Of a DNA stretch of 21,950 nucleotides, positions 1 to 7,067 are shown piece after piece. The notes beneath the pieces are model-generated. The model was not told the DNA's origin. It saw only the letters and a list, made by a program, of their open reading frames with translations, and did no database searches. Source of the DNA: CAZWBR01 sp964404205. GTDB taxonomy: Bacteria > Bacteroidota > Bacteroidia > Bacteroidales > Prolixibacteraceae. Location: the NCBI GenBank assembly GCA_964404205.1, contig CAYOJD010000047.1, positions 1 to 21,950 of the forward strand, in the 5' to 3' direction. Both the position numbers and the translations under genes were made by a program. Positions within the stretch are counted from its first letter, which is position 1; the number at the start of each line of letters is the position of its first letter.

Positions 1-1
1 T

Positions 2-475
2 GAACAAATAAGTGCAGGGGCAAAGGATGCCGGCCATCAGGTCAATAAAATTTTTATCAGAGACTATAAAATCAATTATTGTACCGGTTGTGGTGTCTGT
101 TTCAACGGTGGCAAAAGCTGTCCTCAGCAGGATGATATGGCCGAAATTCTCGATAGAATGGTGGCTGCCGATGTCATCGTAATGGCTACACCTGTCTATT
201 TTTATACCATGAGTGGGCAGATGAAGACATTAATCGACAGAAAATGTGCGCGTTATCGCGAGATTCGAAAAAAGGAATTCTATTTTGTTGTAGCTGCTGC
301 CGACTCAATCCTGAAATCAATGGAACGCACAATCGAAAGTTTCAGGGGGTTTACCTCGTGCCTCGACGAGGCTGTCGAAAAAGGGGTGCTGTATGGCACA
401 GGTGCGTGGGCGAAAGGGGAAATTAAAAAAAGCGATACCTACAATCGAGCCTACGAAATGGGACGAATGATTTAA
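2..475 (+). CDS. Flavodoxin-like iron-sulfur/FMN reductase, 5' end missing
   Basis: This is the 3' part of a flavoprotein gene; the reading frame is open from base 2, so the start lies upstream of the window. The visible 157 residues begin inside the flavodoxin-like fold. They carry a compact cysteine cluster (C27, C30, C33 and C40 of the visible part, pattern CX2CX2CX6C), followed by DDM and then the ATPVYFYTMSGQMKTLIDR stretch typical of NADPH-dependent FMN reductase and iron-sulfur flavoproteins. In the family, FMN binds the flavodoxin fold; the cysteine cluster binds a [4Fe-4S] centre in Isf-type members, though some relatives with similar cysteines lack the cluster. The protein is probably cytoplasmic. 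The aldo/keto reductase gene starts 25 bp downstream on the same strand and a flavodoxin follows, suggesting a redox operon. The electron donor and acceptor cannot be read from the sequence. Confidence 0.85.
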   Translation, partial: EQISAGAKDAGHQVNKIFIRDYKINYCTGCGVCFNGGKSCPQQDDMAEILDRMVAADVIVMATPVYFYTMSGQMKTLIDRKCARYREIRKKEFYFVVAAADSILKSMERTIESFRGFTSCLDEAVEKGVLYGTGAWAKGEIKKSDTYNRAYEMGRMI

Positions 476-500
476 AAATTTAACCGAAAGGGAATCTGTA

Positions 501-1346
501 ATGAAAACTGTAAAATTAAACAACGGCATAGAAATGCCGATACTGGGCTTTGGGGTTTACCAAATACCCGACGCAAGCGAATGTGAACGTTCTGTAATCG
601 ATGCCATCGAAACCGGTTATCGGTCGATTGATACCGCAGCCGCCTATATGAATGAGGAGGCAGTAGGAAAGGCCATTAAAAAAAGTGGGGTGCCCCGGGA
701 AGAGTTATTCATCACGACAAAACTGTGGGTTCAGGATGCCGGTTACGAAAAGGCGAAAAAAGCTTTTGAATTATCATTGAAAAAGCTGGCCCTCGATTAT
801 ATTGATTTGTATCTGATTCATCAGCCTTACGGCGATGTTCACGGGGCTTGGCGGGCTATGGAGGAGCTCTGTCGCGAAGGCAAAATCAGGGCCATTGGGG
901 TCAGTAACTTTCACCCCGACCGGGTAATGGATCTTATCATGTGTAACAATATTGTTCCGGCAATCAATCAAATCGAAACACATCCATTTTGTCAGCAAAC
1001 TGAAAATCAGCAGTTTTTGGGTGAAAACAAAGTGCAGATAGAATCGTGGGGGCCATTTGCCGAAGGGCGAAATAACCTGTTCAGCAACGAATTGCTTGCC
1101 ACTATCGGACAGAAATACAATAAAACGGTCGCGCAGGTTGTATTGCGTTGGCTGATTCAGCGCGGTGTGGTGGCTATCCCCAAATCGGTGAAAAGAGAAC
1201 GTATCGCTGAAAACTTCAATATATTCGATTTTGAATTGAGTGTTGCCGATATGGAGGCTATTTTAACCCTCGATACCCGTCAAAGCCTCTTCCTCGATCA
1301 TCGCGACCCGGCAATTGTAAAATGGCTAAGTGGTTGGAAAGTATAA
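501..1346 (+). CDS. Aldo/keto reductase (AKR5-like)
   Basis: A 281-aa NADPH-dependent oxidoreductase of the (beta/alpha)8 aldo/keto reductase family, which reduces aldehydes or ketones to alcohols. The length is normal for the single-domain family. The catalytic tetrad is visible as D44, Y49 (within DTAAAYMNE), K74 (TTKLW) and H107 (LIHQP). The family signature GVSNF is at 133-137, and the NADP phosphate-binding segment IPKSVKRERIAEN is at 226-238. The overall pattern resembles bacterial 2,5-diketo-D-gluconate reductase and YvgN-type enzymes, but the physiological substrate cannot be assigned. The gene lies 25 bp after the upstream flavoprotein and 16 bp before the flavodoxin, so the three are probably co-transcribed. 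No strong ribosome-binding site is present, as usual in this phylum. Confidence 0.93.
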   Translation: MKTVKLNNGIEMPILGFGVYQIPDASECERSVIDAIETGYRSIDTAAAYMNEEAVGKAIKKSGVPREELFITTKLWVQDAGYEKAKKAFELSLKKLALDYIDLYLIHQPYGDVHGAWRAMEELCREGKIRAIGVSNFHPDRVMDLIMCNNIVPAINQIETHPFCQQTENQQFLGENKVQIESWGPFAEGRNNLFSNELLATIGQKYNKTVAQVVLRWLIQRGVVAIPKSVKRERIAENFNIFDFELSVADMEAILTLDTRQSLFLDHRDPAIVKWLSGWKV

Positions 1347-1362
1347 ATATAAATATTTTTTG

Positions 1363-1893
1363 ATGAGTGATAAACAATCCAGGATCTTGATCGCCTACTA
1401 TTCGCGAAAAGGGATGAATTATCTGAATGGCCGTATTGTCGATCTTCAAGAGGGCAATACGGCCGTTGCAGCCGGTATAATCCAAAAAATTACCGGAGGC
1501 GATATATTCGAAATAAAGACTGTAAAGCGTTACCCTGCCGATTACACCGAAGCTACCGAAGTGGCTTTGTCCGAAAAGATGCACAATCAACGCCCTGCAC
1601 TTTCTGCTTTTGTCGATAATATGGCCAGATATGATGTTATTATACTGGGATATCCCAACTGGTGGGGGACATTCCCGATGGCCGTTTTCACCTTTCTGGA
1701 AGCATATGATTTATCGGGAAAGAGCATATTGCCATTTTGTACCCACGAAGGCAGCGGATTGGGCACCAGCGAACGCGATATCCGCAAACTATGCCCCGAT
1801 GTAAAAATAGTGCCCGGTTTGGCCCTGCGCGGCGGGAGTGTTACAAACAGCGTGGGGACAATCCAAACATGGCTCGACAAAGCCACGAGATAA
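1363..1893 (+). CDS. Flavodoxin family protein
   Basis: A 176-aa flavodoxin-fold protein of the Flavodoxin_4 type. It starts with the beta-1 strand RILIAYYSRKG. It then has a short insertion before GNTAVAAGIIQ, which is the FMN phosphate-binding region. The second FMN-contact loop is LGYPNWWGTFPMAVFTFLE, and the third is the THEGSGLGTSERDI region. Such proteins carry electrons or act as NAD(P)H:quinone-type reductases through bound FMN. I chose the ATG at 1363, where the family N-terminus begins. An upstream ATG at 1330 would overlap the end of the aldo/keto reductase and add a lysine/tyrosine-rich tail unlike the family. The gene is the third member of the redox cluster. No terminator is obvious directly after it. 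Confidence 0.9.
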   Translation: MSDKQSRILIAYYSRKGMNYLNGRIVDLQEGNTAVAAGIIQKITGGDIFEIKTVKRYPADYTEATEVALSEKMHNQRPALSAFVDNMARYDVIILGYPNWWGTFPMAVFTFLEAYDLSGKSILPFCTHEGSGLGTSERDIRKLCPDVKIVPGLALRGGSVTNSVGTIQTWLDKATR

Positions 1894-1935
1894 TTTTTTA
1901 TACATCCGGAACTGAACCAATTCTTTTTTTGTACC

Positions 1936-1978
1936 CATCAACTCCGCATCAACTCCGCATTAACTCCGCATCAACTCG
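1936..1978. repeat. 11-bp tandem repeat, four copies
   Basis: Four head-to-tail copies of catcaactccg lie at 1936-1946, 1947-1957, 1958-1968 and 1969-1978. The third has one substitution (catta) and the fourth is one base short. The repeat sits in the 279-bp space between the flavodoxin gene and the DUF1801 gene and overlaps neither. The rest of that space (1894-2172) holds no convincing gene, hairpin terminator or promoter that I can see. An 11-bp unit matches about one helical turn, but no function is evident. Confidence 0.8.
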
Positions 1979-2172
1979 CCATTGCAAGGGAGCTTTCGGG
2001 GAGTTTATTTGGCGATGGGACATTATTATCTTATCCGAAAACCGTTTCGCATTTTTTTATTTATGGGCAAAATGGGTTGGTAAAATTACTCACACCATAC
2101 GATGGTTGTTCCATTTGGAATATTCAGGAAAAAAATAGAAATTAAACCCATAACTACAAAACAGATAAAGCA

Positions 2173-2595
2173 ATGGCAGAGTTGAAGACCAAACTAAACA
2201 GTGCGAGTGTCGAAGAGTTTATCAATAAGGCTGCTGATACCGAGCAGAAGCGAAACGACAGTTTTGAACTTGTCAGGCTGATGCATGGTTTCACTGGGTT
2301 CGAGCCCCGGATGTGGGGGACATCGATTATCGGGTTTGGCAGCTACCATTATAAATCGGAGAGAAGCCGTCAGGAGGGCGACTGGCCGCTGGTTGGCTTT
2401 TCGCCCCGCAAGGCAGCCATCTCGCTGTATGTTTATACAGGTCTTAAAGAGCACGAACACCTGTTGGAGGGTTTGGGAAAATACAAGATGGGACAGGCCT
2501 GCATTTATGTTAAAAAATTGTCGGATGTCGATACAGATGTTTTAATGAAGGTGATGAAAGCAACGATTGATTACCTGCAAGCAAAGTATAAATAG
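2173..2595 (+). CDS. DUF1801 domain protein (YdhG-like)
   Basis: A 140-aa small cytoplasmic protein of the DUF1801 family. Characteristic parts are a helical start with SVEEFINKAADTEQKRND (12-29), then MWGTSIIGFGSYHYKSERS (48-66) and WPLVGFSPRKAAISLYVYTG (71-90), and a C-terminal helical end around ACIYVKKLSDVD. The family is widespread and has a compact alpha/beta fold; its biochemical role is unknown. The length is typical. It stands alone, preceded by the repeat-bearing gap and followed by about 110 bp before the next gene. No regulatory clue is present. Confidence 0.88.
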   Translation: MAELKTKLNSASVEEFINKAADTEQKRNDSFELVRLMHGFTGFEPRMWGTSIIGFGSYHYKSERSRQEGDWPLVGFSPRKAAISLYVYTGLKEHEHLLEGLGKYKMGQACIYVKKLSDVDTDVLMKVMKATIDYLQAKYK

Positions 2596-2631
2596 GATTG
2601 GTCGAATATCGCACTATGCAATGTGTACGAA

Positions 2632-2639
2632 TAGTTTTG
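2632..2639 (+). promoter_or_regulatory. Possible -7 box upstream of the 2708 gene
   Basis: TAGTTTTG matches the Bacteroidota -7 consensus TAnnTTTG and lies 68 bp before the ATG at 2708. No TTG -33 element is found at the usual 17-21 bp spacing, so this is a weak call. Confidence 0.35.
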
Positions 2640-2707
2640 GCGGTGATTGTTTGGATACTTATTCTGGAGAAAGGTGATATAATAAAAACATAATAAATGC
2701 GCTGACA

Positions 2708-3277
2708 ATGGACGGAGTTGCTTATATCTTTTTAAATCGAAACGGAGCCGGAGGTTTGGGCCATGTGGGATGTGCCTTTTTACTCGAAAATGGAATGCTT
2801 CGATGTACTTCAACCGAGAATCCGGCCGGGAATGGCTATTCAGCTGCCCCATACAAGGGATTCTGGACTGAAGATTGTGCAAATACATTGAATGATGTTA
2901 TTCGCACATTTCAGAAACGAAGGGTTATCACCATTCCGGTGGGGGCAAAAGATAAAAATGGGTTGCCCATGAATCCGGGGCAAGGTGGAACCTGGGAGAA
3001 TGCCCGCTATACCGAATGGAAAAGGCTTGATGTTCGAAATGTAAATCCGGTTCAGGCTACAGCTATGATGTTGAAAAGGAGCAGAGAGGGATACAGTATT
3101 ACCGACAGAAATTGTGAGAACGATGTGTATGATATTCTTCATGACGAAGGCAGTGGTTATGGAATTACTGCCAACAGTTTTTTCAATAAAATATATGTGG
3201 GCTGGGTACAAATGGCTTTTGGTCCCAATGCTTGGTTCGATAATCATATCGGCGCTTCGGCTCACGGTTATCTTTGA
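2708..3277 (+). CDS. Hypothetical protein, possible permuted papain-like (NlpC/P60 or LRAT-type) fold
   Basis: A 189-aa protein I cannot name with certainty. It has no signal peptide or membrane segment. The N-terminal strand is AYIFLNRNGAGG, followed by LGHVGCAFLL with His19. A second conserved-looking block is SITDRNCENDVYDIL with Cys136 at the start of a predicted helix. A His in an early strand and a Cys heading a later helix is the order seen in circularly permuted NlpC/P60-like proteins (LRAT, YiiX and relatives), where these residues form the catalytic pair. That is inference from pattern only. The middle part (85-115) is rich in Gly, Pro and Trp, and the end (165-189) has many aromatics. 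The gene stands alone between the DUF1801 gene and a strong bidirectional terminator. It could instead be a non-enzymatic protein. Confidence 0.75.
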   Translation: MDGVAYIFLNRNGAGGLGHVGCAFLLENGMLRCTSTENPAGNGYSAAPYKGFWTEDCANTLNDVIRTFQKRRVITIPVGAKDKNGLPMNPGQGGTWENARYTEWKRLDVRNVNPVQATAMMLKRSREGYSITDRNCENDVYDILHDEGSGYGITANSFFNKIYVGWVQMAFGPNAWFDNHIGASAHGYL

Positions 3278-3346
3278 TGGTTCTTGGCATTTTGCCATTG
3301 AAACCAATTGCATAGCAAGTCAACAAACGGGAGCGACTGACTAAAT

Positions 3347-3386
3347 AAAAAGAGCCAACAGGGATTTTCCCTGTTGGCTCTTTTTT
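3347..3386. terminator. Bidirectional intrinsic terminator
   Basis: A perfect 14-bp stem (arms 3351-3364 and 3368-3381, core GAGCCAACAGGGA) has a 3-nt loop. It is flanked by A-run on the left and T-run on the right, so it works on both strands. It separates the plus-strand gene at 2708-3277 from the convergent PhnA/YjdM gene. Confidence 0.93.
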
Positions 3387-3420
3387 ATGAATGCGATTAC
3401 GCTGATACGTAAATAATCGG

Positions 3421-3765
3421 CTAGGCTTTTTTAACAAATTCCGATTTCAGGTACATCGCACCGAAACCATCGATTTTGCATGCGATATTATGCCCATCGT
3501 TGCTCTCGACAAGCTTGATGTTTTTGGCTTTGGTGCCCGCTTTAATGGCCGATGTCGCACCTTTCACCTTTAAATCTTTGATTACGGTTATCGAATCGCC
3601 ATCGTTCAGCAGGTTGCCATTCGAATCGAGTACTTGTTCCGGTTGCATTTCAGCAGCCAGTTCGGCGGGGTTCCATTCGTTGAAACAGTCGGGGCATATC
3701 CACAGGTTCATATCCTGATAGGTATTCTGGGAACCGCATTTCGGGCAGTTGTTTTCGTTGCTCAT
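3421..3765 (-). CDS. yjdM: PhnA/YjdM family zinc-ribbon protein
   Basis: A 114-aa protein with an N-terminal zinc ribbon (C7, C10, C24 and C27: CPKCG and CPDCFNEW) and a C-terminal PhnA-type domain. That domain contains the signature DSNGNLLNDGDSITVIKDLKVKG followed by SAIKAGTKAKNIKL and a final strand ending MYLKSEFVKKA. The domain has an SH3-like small barrel. The name comes from an old link to alkylphosphonate use; no phosphonate genes are nearby, and the role of this family is unclear. I chose the ATG at 3765, where the family N-terminus starts. A longer frame from 3843 would run across the -7 box at 3802-3809. Confidence 0.92.
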   Translation of the reverse strand: MSNENNCPKCGSQNTYQDMNLWICPDCFNEWNPAELAAEMQPEQVLDSNGNLLNDGDSITVIKDLKVKGATSAIKAGTKAKNIKLVESNDGHNIACKIDGFGAMYLKSEFVKKA

Positions 3766-3801
3766 CGTTGTTGTTCTATTTTCAATTGTCGTACGATTGT
3801 A

Positions 3802-3809
3802 CAAAGATA
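3802..3809 (-). promoter_or_regulatory. -7 box for the PhnA/YjdM gene
   Basis: On the minus strand the sequence reads TATCTTTG, a full match to TAnnTTTG, 36 bp upstream of the ATG. This supports the short start of the gene. No clear -33 TTG lies at the ideal distance. Confidence 0.6.
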
Positions 3810-3843
3810 GCTTATTTATCAGTTCGAGGATTGACGAAAGCAA

Positions 3844-4320
3844 TATGGCTTAAGCAGGTAAGCCATGTCATGTAGATTTTCATTCGTTTTTGTAAGTTAA
3901 AGAAAGAAAGTGTTTTAAATATGTTTTTGGTTGCTTGCCAAAAAAAAATAACTTTGTAAGAGTTGCCAAGTTATTGACAGCAATTGGTTTTCTACCTATA
4001 TGAAATTTGATTGTGTAGATTATTCGTGTATTAGGGCTTACTCCAACTTGGCATTGCCTGTCTTTGTATGATCGAACCCGAACCATAAGTGGTAATAGTA
4101 GCTATTTGTTCGAAATAACATTATTGACCCTATCATAGACTCAAATCCGTGAATTAACCATCGTTCTTAAAATATTGCATTGTAGTCAGATAGAGATAAG
4201 GTTGGTTGTTAGGTTTAATCCAATATCGTTTTCCCCTTTTGGATCAAGAAGCAGTTTGCTTTTAGTCGAATCTATCGTGTCTGTTCGGGACATTATGCAT
4301 CATTGTCAAATCATCAAAAA
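3844..4320. other. Long intergenic region, no convincing gene
   Basis: About 480 bp of AT-rich DNA between the divergent PhnA/YjdM gene and the KamA-family gene. Short open frames on the minus strand (such as 3880-4086) show no family features and no start signal. I see no tRNA, no tandem repeat and no strong hairpin terminator. The one recognisable signal is a candidate plus-strand promoter at 3926-3956. A long untranslated leader for the downstream gene is therefore possible. Confidence 0.6.
3926..3956 (+). promoter_or_regulatory. Candidate promoter upstream of the KamA-family gene
   Basis: TTTG at 3926-3929 and TAACTTTG at 3949-3956, separated by 19 bp, match the Bacteroidota -33/-7 pattern in sequence and spacing. 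It points toward the KamA-family gene, whose start is about 365 bp away, implying a leader of roughly 360 nt if the promoter is used. Confidence 0.45.
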
Positions 4321-5652
4321 ATGAAACAGATGAAGAGAATACAGTTTTACACCCTGCAAAACTTCCGCACGATTCCGCAGATGGCATTTGTAAGCGAAGA
4401 AATAAAAAAGGATATCGAAGTTGTTGGAAGGGTGCTTCCATTTAAAACGAACAGCTATGTTGTTAATGAGTTGATAGACTGGAGCAGACCCGAAACAGAT
4501 CCTATTTTTACTTTGAACTTCCCCAGAAAGGGGATGCTTTCCAAAAAACATTTTAGCACGATGCTGAGGTTAATTGAAAGCCATGCAGATAAAGAAGAAA
4601 TTGATCAGGCTGTAAAAGAGATACGTTATTCGTTAAATCCAAACCCAGCAGGGCAGGAGCATAATATCCCTTATCTGGGTGATATTAAACTGAAAGGTAT
4701 TCAGCATAAATACCCGGAAACGGTATTGTTTTTTCCCAGTCAGGGGCAGACCTGTCATGCCTATTGTACATTCTGTTTTCGCTGGCCTCAATTCTCCGGG
4801 ATGACAGGATTAAAATTTGAGATGAAAGAGGCCGATTTGTTGTTGAAATACCTCAAACAGAAGAAAGGCGTTTCGGATGTATTGTTTACCGGTGGAGACC
4901 CGATGGTGATGCATGCATCAATTCTTGAGCGTTATATCTTACCATTGCTTGAGCCCGAATACAATCACATTCGTAGTATTCGAATCGGAAGTAAATCGTT
5001 GTCGTACTGGCCCTATTGTTTTCTCAACGATGTTGATAGCGACAAAATTATTGAATTGTTTTCCAAAGTTGCGGCCGAGGGGAAAAGTCTGTCGTTTCAG
5101 GCGCATTTCAATCATCCGCACGAATTGTCGACAGATGCGGTGAAACAGGCCATTAAGCGTATCAAACAAACGGGAGCGCAGATACGGACCCAATCTCCAT
5201 TGCTTCGAAATATCAATGATAAACCCGAATTGTGGGCTCAGATGTGGCGAAAACAAGTCGATCTGGGGTGTATTCCATATTACATGTTTGTTGCTCGCGA
5301 TACCGGGGCAAAAGAGTATTTCGAAGTACCTTTGGAAAAGTGTTGGAATACGTTCAGGCGTGCTTACAGGCAGGTTAGCGGGCTGTGCCGTACCGTTCGG
5401 GGGCCAAGTATGAGCGATCATGCGGGGAAGATTCAGCTTTTGGGAGTGGCCGAAGTAGGTGGTGAAAAGGTTTTTGTGTTGCGCTTTCTGCAAGGACGCA
5501 ATCCACGGTGGGTAGATGTTCCGTTTTTTGCCCAATACGATTCTAACGCGACCTGGTTCGATAAATTGAAACCTGCATTTGGCGAAGAGAAATTCTTTTT
5601 TGAAGAAAGTCGAGGGGCAATTTCGGATACAAAACCATTTTTATTTGAATGA
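4321..5652 (+). CDS. KamA-family radical SAM aminomutase-like protein
   Basis: A 443-aa protein related to lysine 2,3-aminomutase, which uses S-adenosylmethionine, a [4Fe-4S] cluster and pyridoxal phosphate. The cluster motif is CHAYCTFC (C145, C149, C152; CX3CX2C). LFTGGDP (188-194) is the SAM-contact region. Further family landmarks are RIGSKSLSY, FQAHFNHPHEL and IRTQSPLLRNIND. K370 in HAGKIQLL lines up with the PLP lysine of the PGGGGK motif, but the glycine run is absent. By motif alignment, the two aspartates that hold the lysine side chain in clostridial aminomutase are replaced by R326 and S363, so lysine is an unlikely substrate. Start: the frame can be extended to a TTG at 4303; ATG at 4321 (or 4330) is more likely. 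No partner acetyltransferase or transporter is adjacent. A terminator follows at 5702-5738. Confidence 0.88.
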   Translation: MKQMKRIQFYTLQNFRTIPQMAFVSEEIKKDIEVVGRVLPFKTNSYVVNELIDWSRPETDPIFTLNFPRKGMLSKKHFSTMLRLIESHADKEEIDQAVKEIRYSLNPNPAGQEHNIPYLGDIKLKGIQHKYPETVLFFPSQGQTCHAYCTFCFRWPQFSGMTGLKFEMKEADLLLKYLKQKKGVSDVLFTGGDPMVMHASILERYILPLLEPEYNHIRSIRIGSKSLSYWPYCFLNDVDSDKIIELFSKVAAEGKSLSFQAHFNHPHELSTDAVKQAIKRIKQTGAQIRTQSPLLRNINDKPELWAQMWRKQVDLGCIPYYMFVARDTGAKEYFEVPLEKCWNTFRRAYRQVSGLCRTVRGPSMSDHAGKIQLLGVAEVGGEKVFVLRFLQGRNPRWVDVPFFAQYDSNATWFDKLKPAFGEEKFFFEESRGAISDTKPFLFE

Positions 5653-5701
5653 TTTTCCTTAAAATCTTTTTGCCCTGAAAGTTGGAAGGTGTAGAAATAA
5701 A

Positions 5702-5738
5702 AAAAACTCTCTGAAAAGATGAATTTCAGGGAGTTTTT
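5702..5738. terminator. Bidirectional terminator between the KamA-family gene and tRNA-Phe
   Basis: Arms 5702-5716 and 5724-5738 form a 15-bp stem with one G-T wobble and a 7-nt loop, with A and T runs at the ends. It can end the tRNA transcript on the minus strand and the KamA-family transcript on the plus strand. Confidence 0.85.
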
Positions 5739-5739
5739 G

Positions 5740-5812
<73 letters not shown>

Positions 5813-5828
5813 ATTGTGCTTTTGCGAT

Positions 5829-5859
5829 AAAAAAAGTGGGAAGGCTTTTGCTTTCCCAC
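5829..5859 (-). terminator. Terminator-like hairpin between the two tRNA-Phe genes
   Basis: Arms 5836-5845 and 5850-5859 form a 10-bp stem (one G-T wobble) with a 4-nt loop. On the minus strand it is followed by a run of seven T. It lies 5 bp after the 3' end of the upstream tRNA copy and could limit transcription into the second copy or mark a processing point. Confidence 0.75.
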
Positions 5860-5864
5860 CTTTG

Positions 5865-5937
<73 letters not shown>

Positions 5938-5952
5938 CTCGCAAATGCGGTG

Positions 5953-5982
5953 CAAAGATAAAGGTTTTTTCTTCTGTTCAAA
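5953..5982 (-). promoter_or_regulatory. Promoter of the tRNA-Phe pair
   Basis: On the minus strand, TTTG (plus coordinates 5979-5982) and TATCTTTG (5953-5960), separated by 18 bp, match the Bacteroidota -33/-7 consensus. The -7 box ends 15 bp before the tRNA 5' end, leaving a very short leader. Confidence 0.75.
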
Positions 5983-6026
5983 CGGTATTGGCAAAAAAGA
6001 GGCTATTTTTTTAATCGTTCAAAAGC

Positions 6027-6896
6027 CTACTTTGTCCAAACCGCACGGTGTTCGTGGATGAAGTCACGCAGGTTTCTGGGGGCACGTCCGGTAATTTCCT
6101 GAATGACATTTGAAATGTGTTCCATCTTGCCATTGCGGGCTGCTCCGTAAAGCAACGATAGGGTGACGATAAATGGCAGTTGTTTTTTGTCGCGTAGTTT
6201 CTGCCGCACAAATTGTAAGGTTAGCGGCCGGGCATATCTGATTTCGCGCCCAAGTTCTTTCGAGAAGAGCTCGGTTATTTTGTAGAAATCCATGGCTTCA
6301 GGCCCTGTAATCTCATACGCTTTGTTTTGGTGCCCCTCCTGGGTTAGAATCTCTACGATTACATCGGCTACATCACGTACGTCGGTGTAATTGACCAGTC
6401 CTGCACCTGCCGGGATGTATATCCTGTCATGATCTTTAATATCCGCACGGTGGAGGGTCGAGAGATTCTGCATGTAGAGCGAAGGACGCAAAATCGTATA
6501 GGGGATTTCGAGTTTTTTCAGGTGATTTTCGATGCGATGGTTGGCAAAGATGCGGTTCTTTTCGGCTCCCACAATTGATACAAAGACAATTTGCTTGGCG
6601 CCGACCGACCGGGCATAATCGAGAAAAGGGAAAATGTAACGTGTGACATCGGCTACCTGATTCGGCCTGATTAAGACCACCTTTGTTACATCAGCAAGCG
6701 CTTCCCGATAGGTCGACGGTTCGTCGAATTCGAATTTTACAAAATTTGCTGATGCAATCTCCCGGATTTTTTTCGCACGTTCAATATCCCGAACGGCGGC
6801 AACAACCTCGCAGTCGGGGTAGTTGCGTTCCAGGAATAACCGTAATGTCGCTTGTCCGACATTGCCTGTAGCTCCTGTGATTAGAATCTTCTCCAT
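6027..6896 (-). CDS. NmrA-like NAD(P)-binding protein (atypical SDR)
   Basis: A 289-aa protein of the NmrA/atypical short-chain dehydrogenase family. The N-terminal Rossmann motif is ILITGATGNVGQAT (GXXGXXG at 8-13), followed by an acidic/arginine region after the second strand (AAVRDIERAKKI) that suggests NADP binding. Further family landmarks are QIVFVSIVGAEKN, NHLKKLEIPYTILRPSLYMQN (extended-SDR substrate region), VNYTDVRDVADVIVEIL and AYEITGPEAMDF. Family members act as quinone or isoflavone reductases, or as redox-sensing regulators lacking catalysis. The classical YxxxK catalytic pair is not clear here, so the role is open. The gene is monocistronic: a strong terminator lies upstream at 7007-7051 and tRNAs lie downstream. 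Confidence 0.9.
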   Translation of the reverse strand: MEKILITGATGNVGQATLRLFLERNYPDCEVVAAVRDIERAKKIREIASANFVKFEFDEPSTYREALADVTKVVLIRPNQVADVTRYIFPFLDYARSVGAKQIVFVSIVGAEKNRIFANHRIENHLKKLEIPYTILRPSLYMQNLSTLHRADIKDHDRIYIPAGAGLVNYTDVRDVADVIVEILTQEGHQNKAYEITGPEAMDFYKITELFSKELGREIRYARPLTLQFVRQKLRDKKQLPFIVTLSLLYGAARNGKMEHISNVIQEITGRAPRNLRDFIHEHRAVWTK

Positions 6897-6947
6897 AAAA
6901 GGATTCGAAATGTCCTGTTAAATATTAATGGCTGAATTTCAGCCTCG

Positions 6948-6955
6948 CAAAATTA
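6948..6955 (-). promoter_or_regulatory. -7 box for the NmrA-like gene
   Basis: The minus strand reads TAATTTTG, a full TAnnTTTG match, 51 bp before the ATG at 6896. No good -33 element is seen. Confidence 0.45.
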
Positions 6956-7006
6956 ACCATTTTCGTGGTAATGTATCAGGTCTGACGAATTTTTCAACTG
7001 TTTATT

Positions 7007-7051
7007 AAAATAATTCAGGCAGGTAAATGGTTTGCCTGCCTGAATTATTTT
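7007..7051. terminator. Strong intrinsic terminator after the acyl-CoA synthetase gene
   Basis: Arms 7007-7023 and 7035-7051 form a perfect 17-bp stem (core TTCAGGCAGG) with an 11-nt loop. The stem ends in A/T runs. It lies 16 bp past the stop codon of the minus-strand acyl-CoA synthetase gene. Confidence 0.92.
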
Positions 7052-7067
7052 GTGGTGATGCAAATTT

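Noticed and set aside
1936..1978. Short direct repeats considered as a CRISPR array
   Set aside because: The units are 11 bp with no spacers and no cas genes are nearby.
1737..2138. A 133-codon plus-strand frame running from the flavodoxin gene into the spacer
   Set aside because: Half of it is out of frame within the flavodoxin gene and the rest crosses the 11-bp repeat; no family features.
3880..4086. A 68-codon open frame on the minus strand in the long gap
   Set aside because: It has no recognisable domain, no start signal and an unusual composition; it is likely chance.
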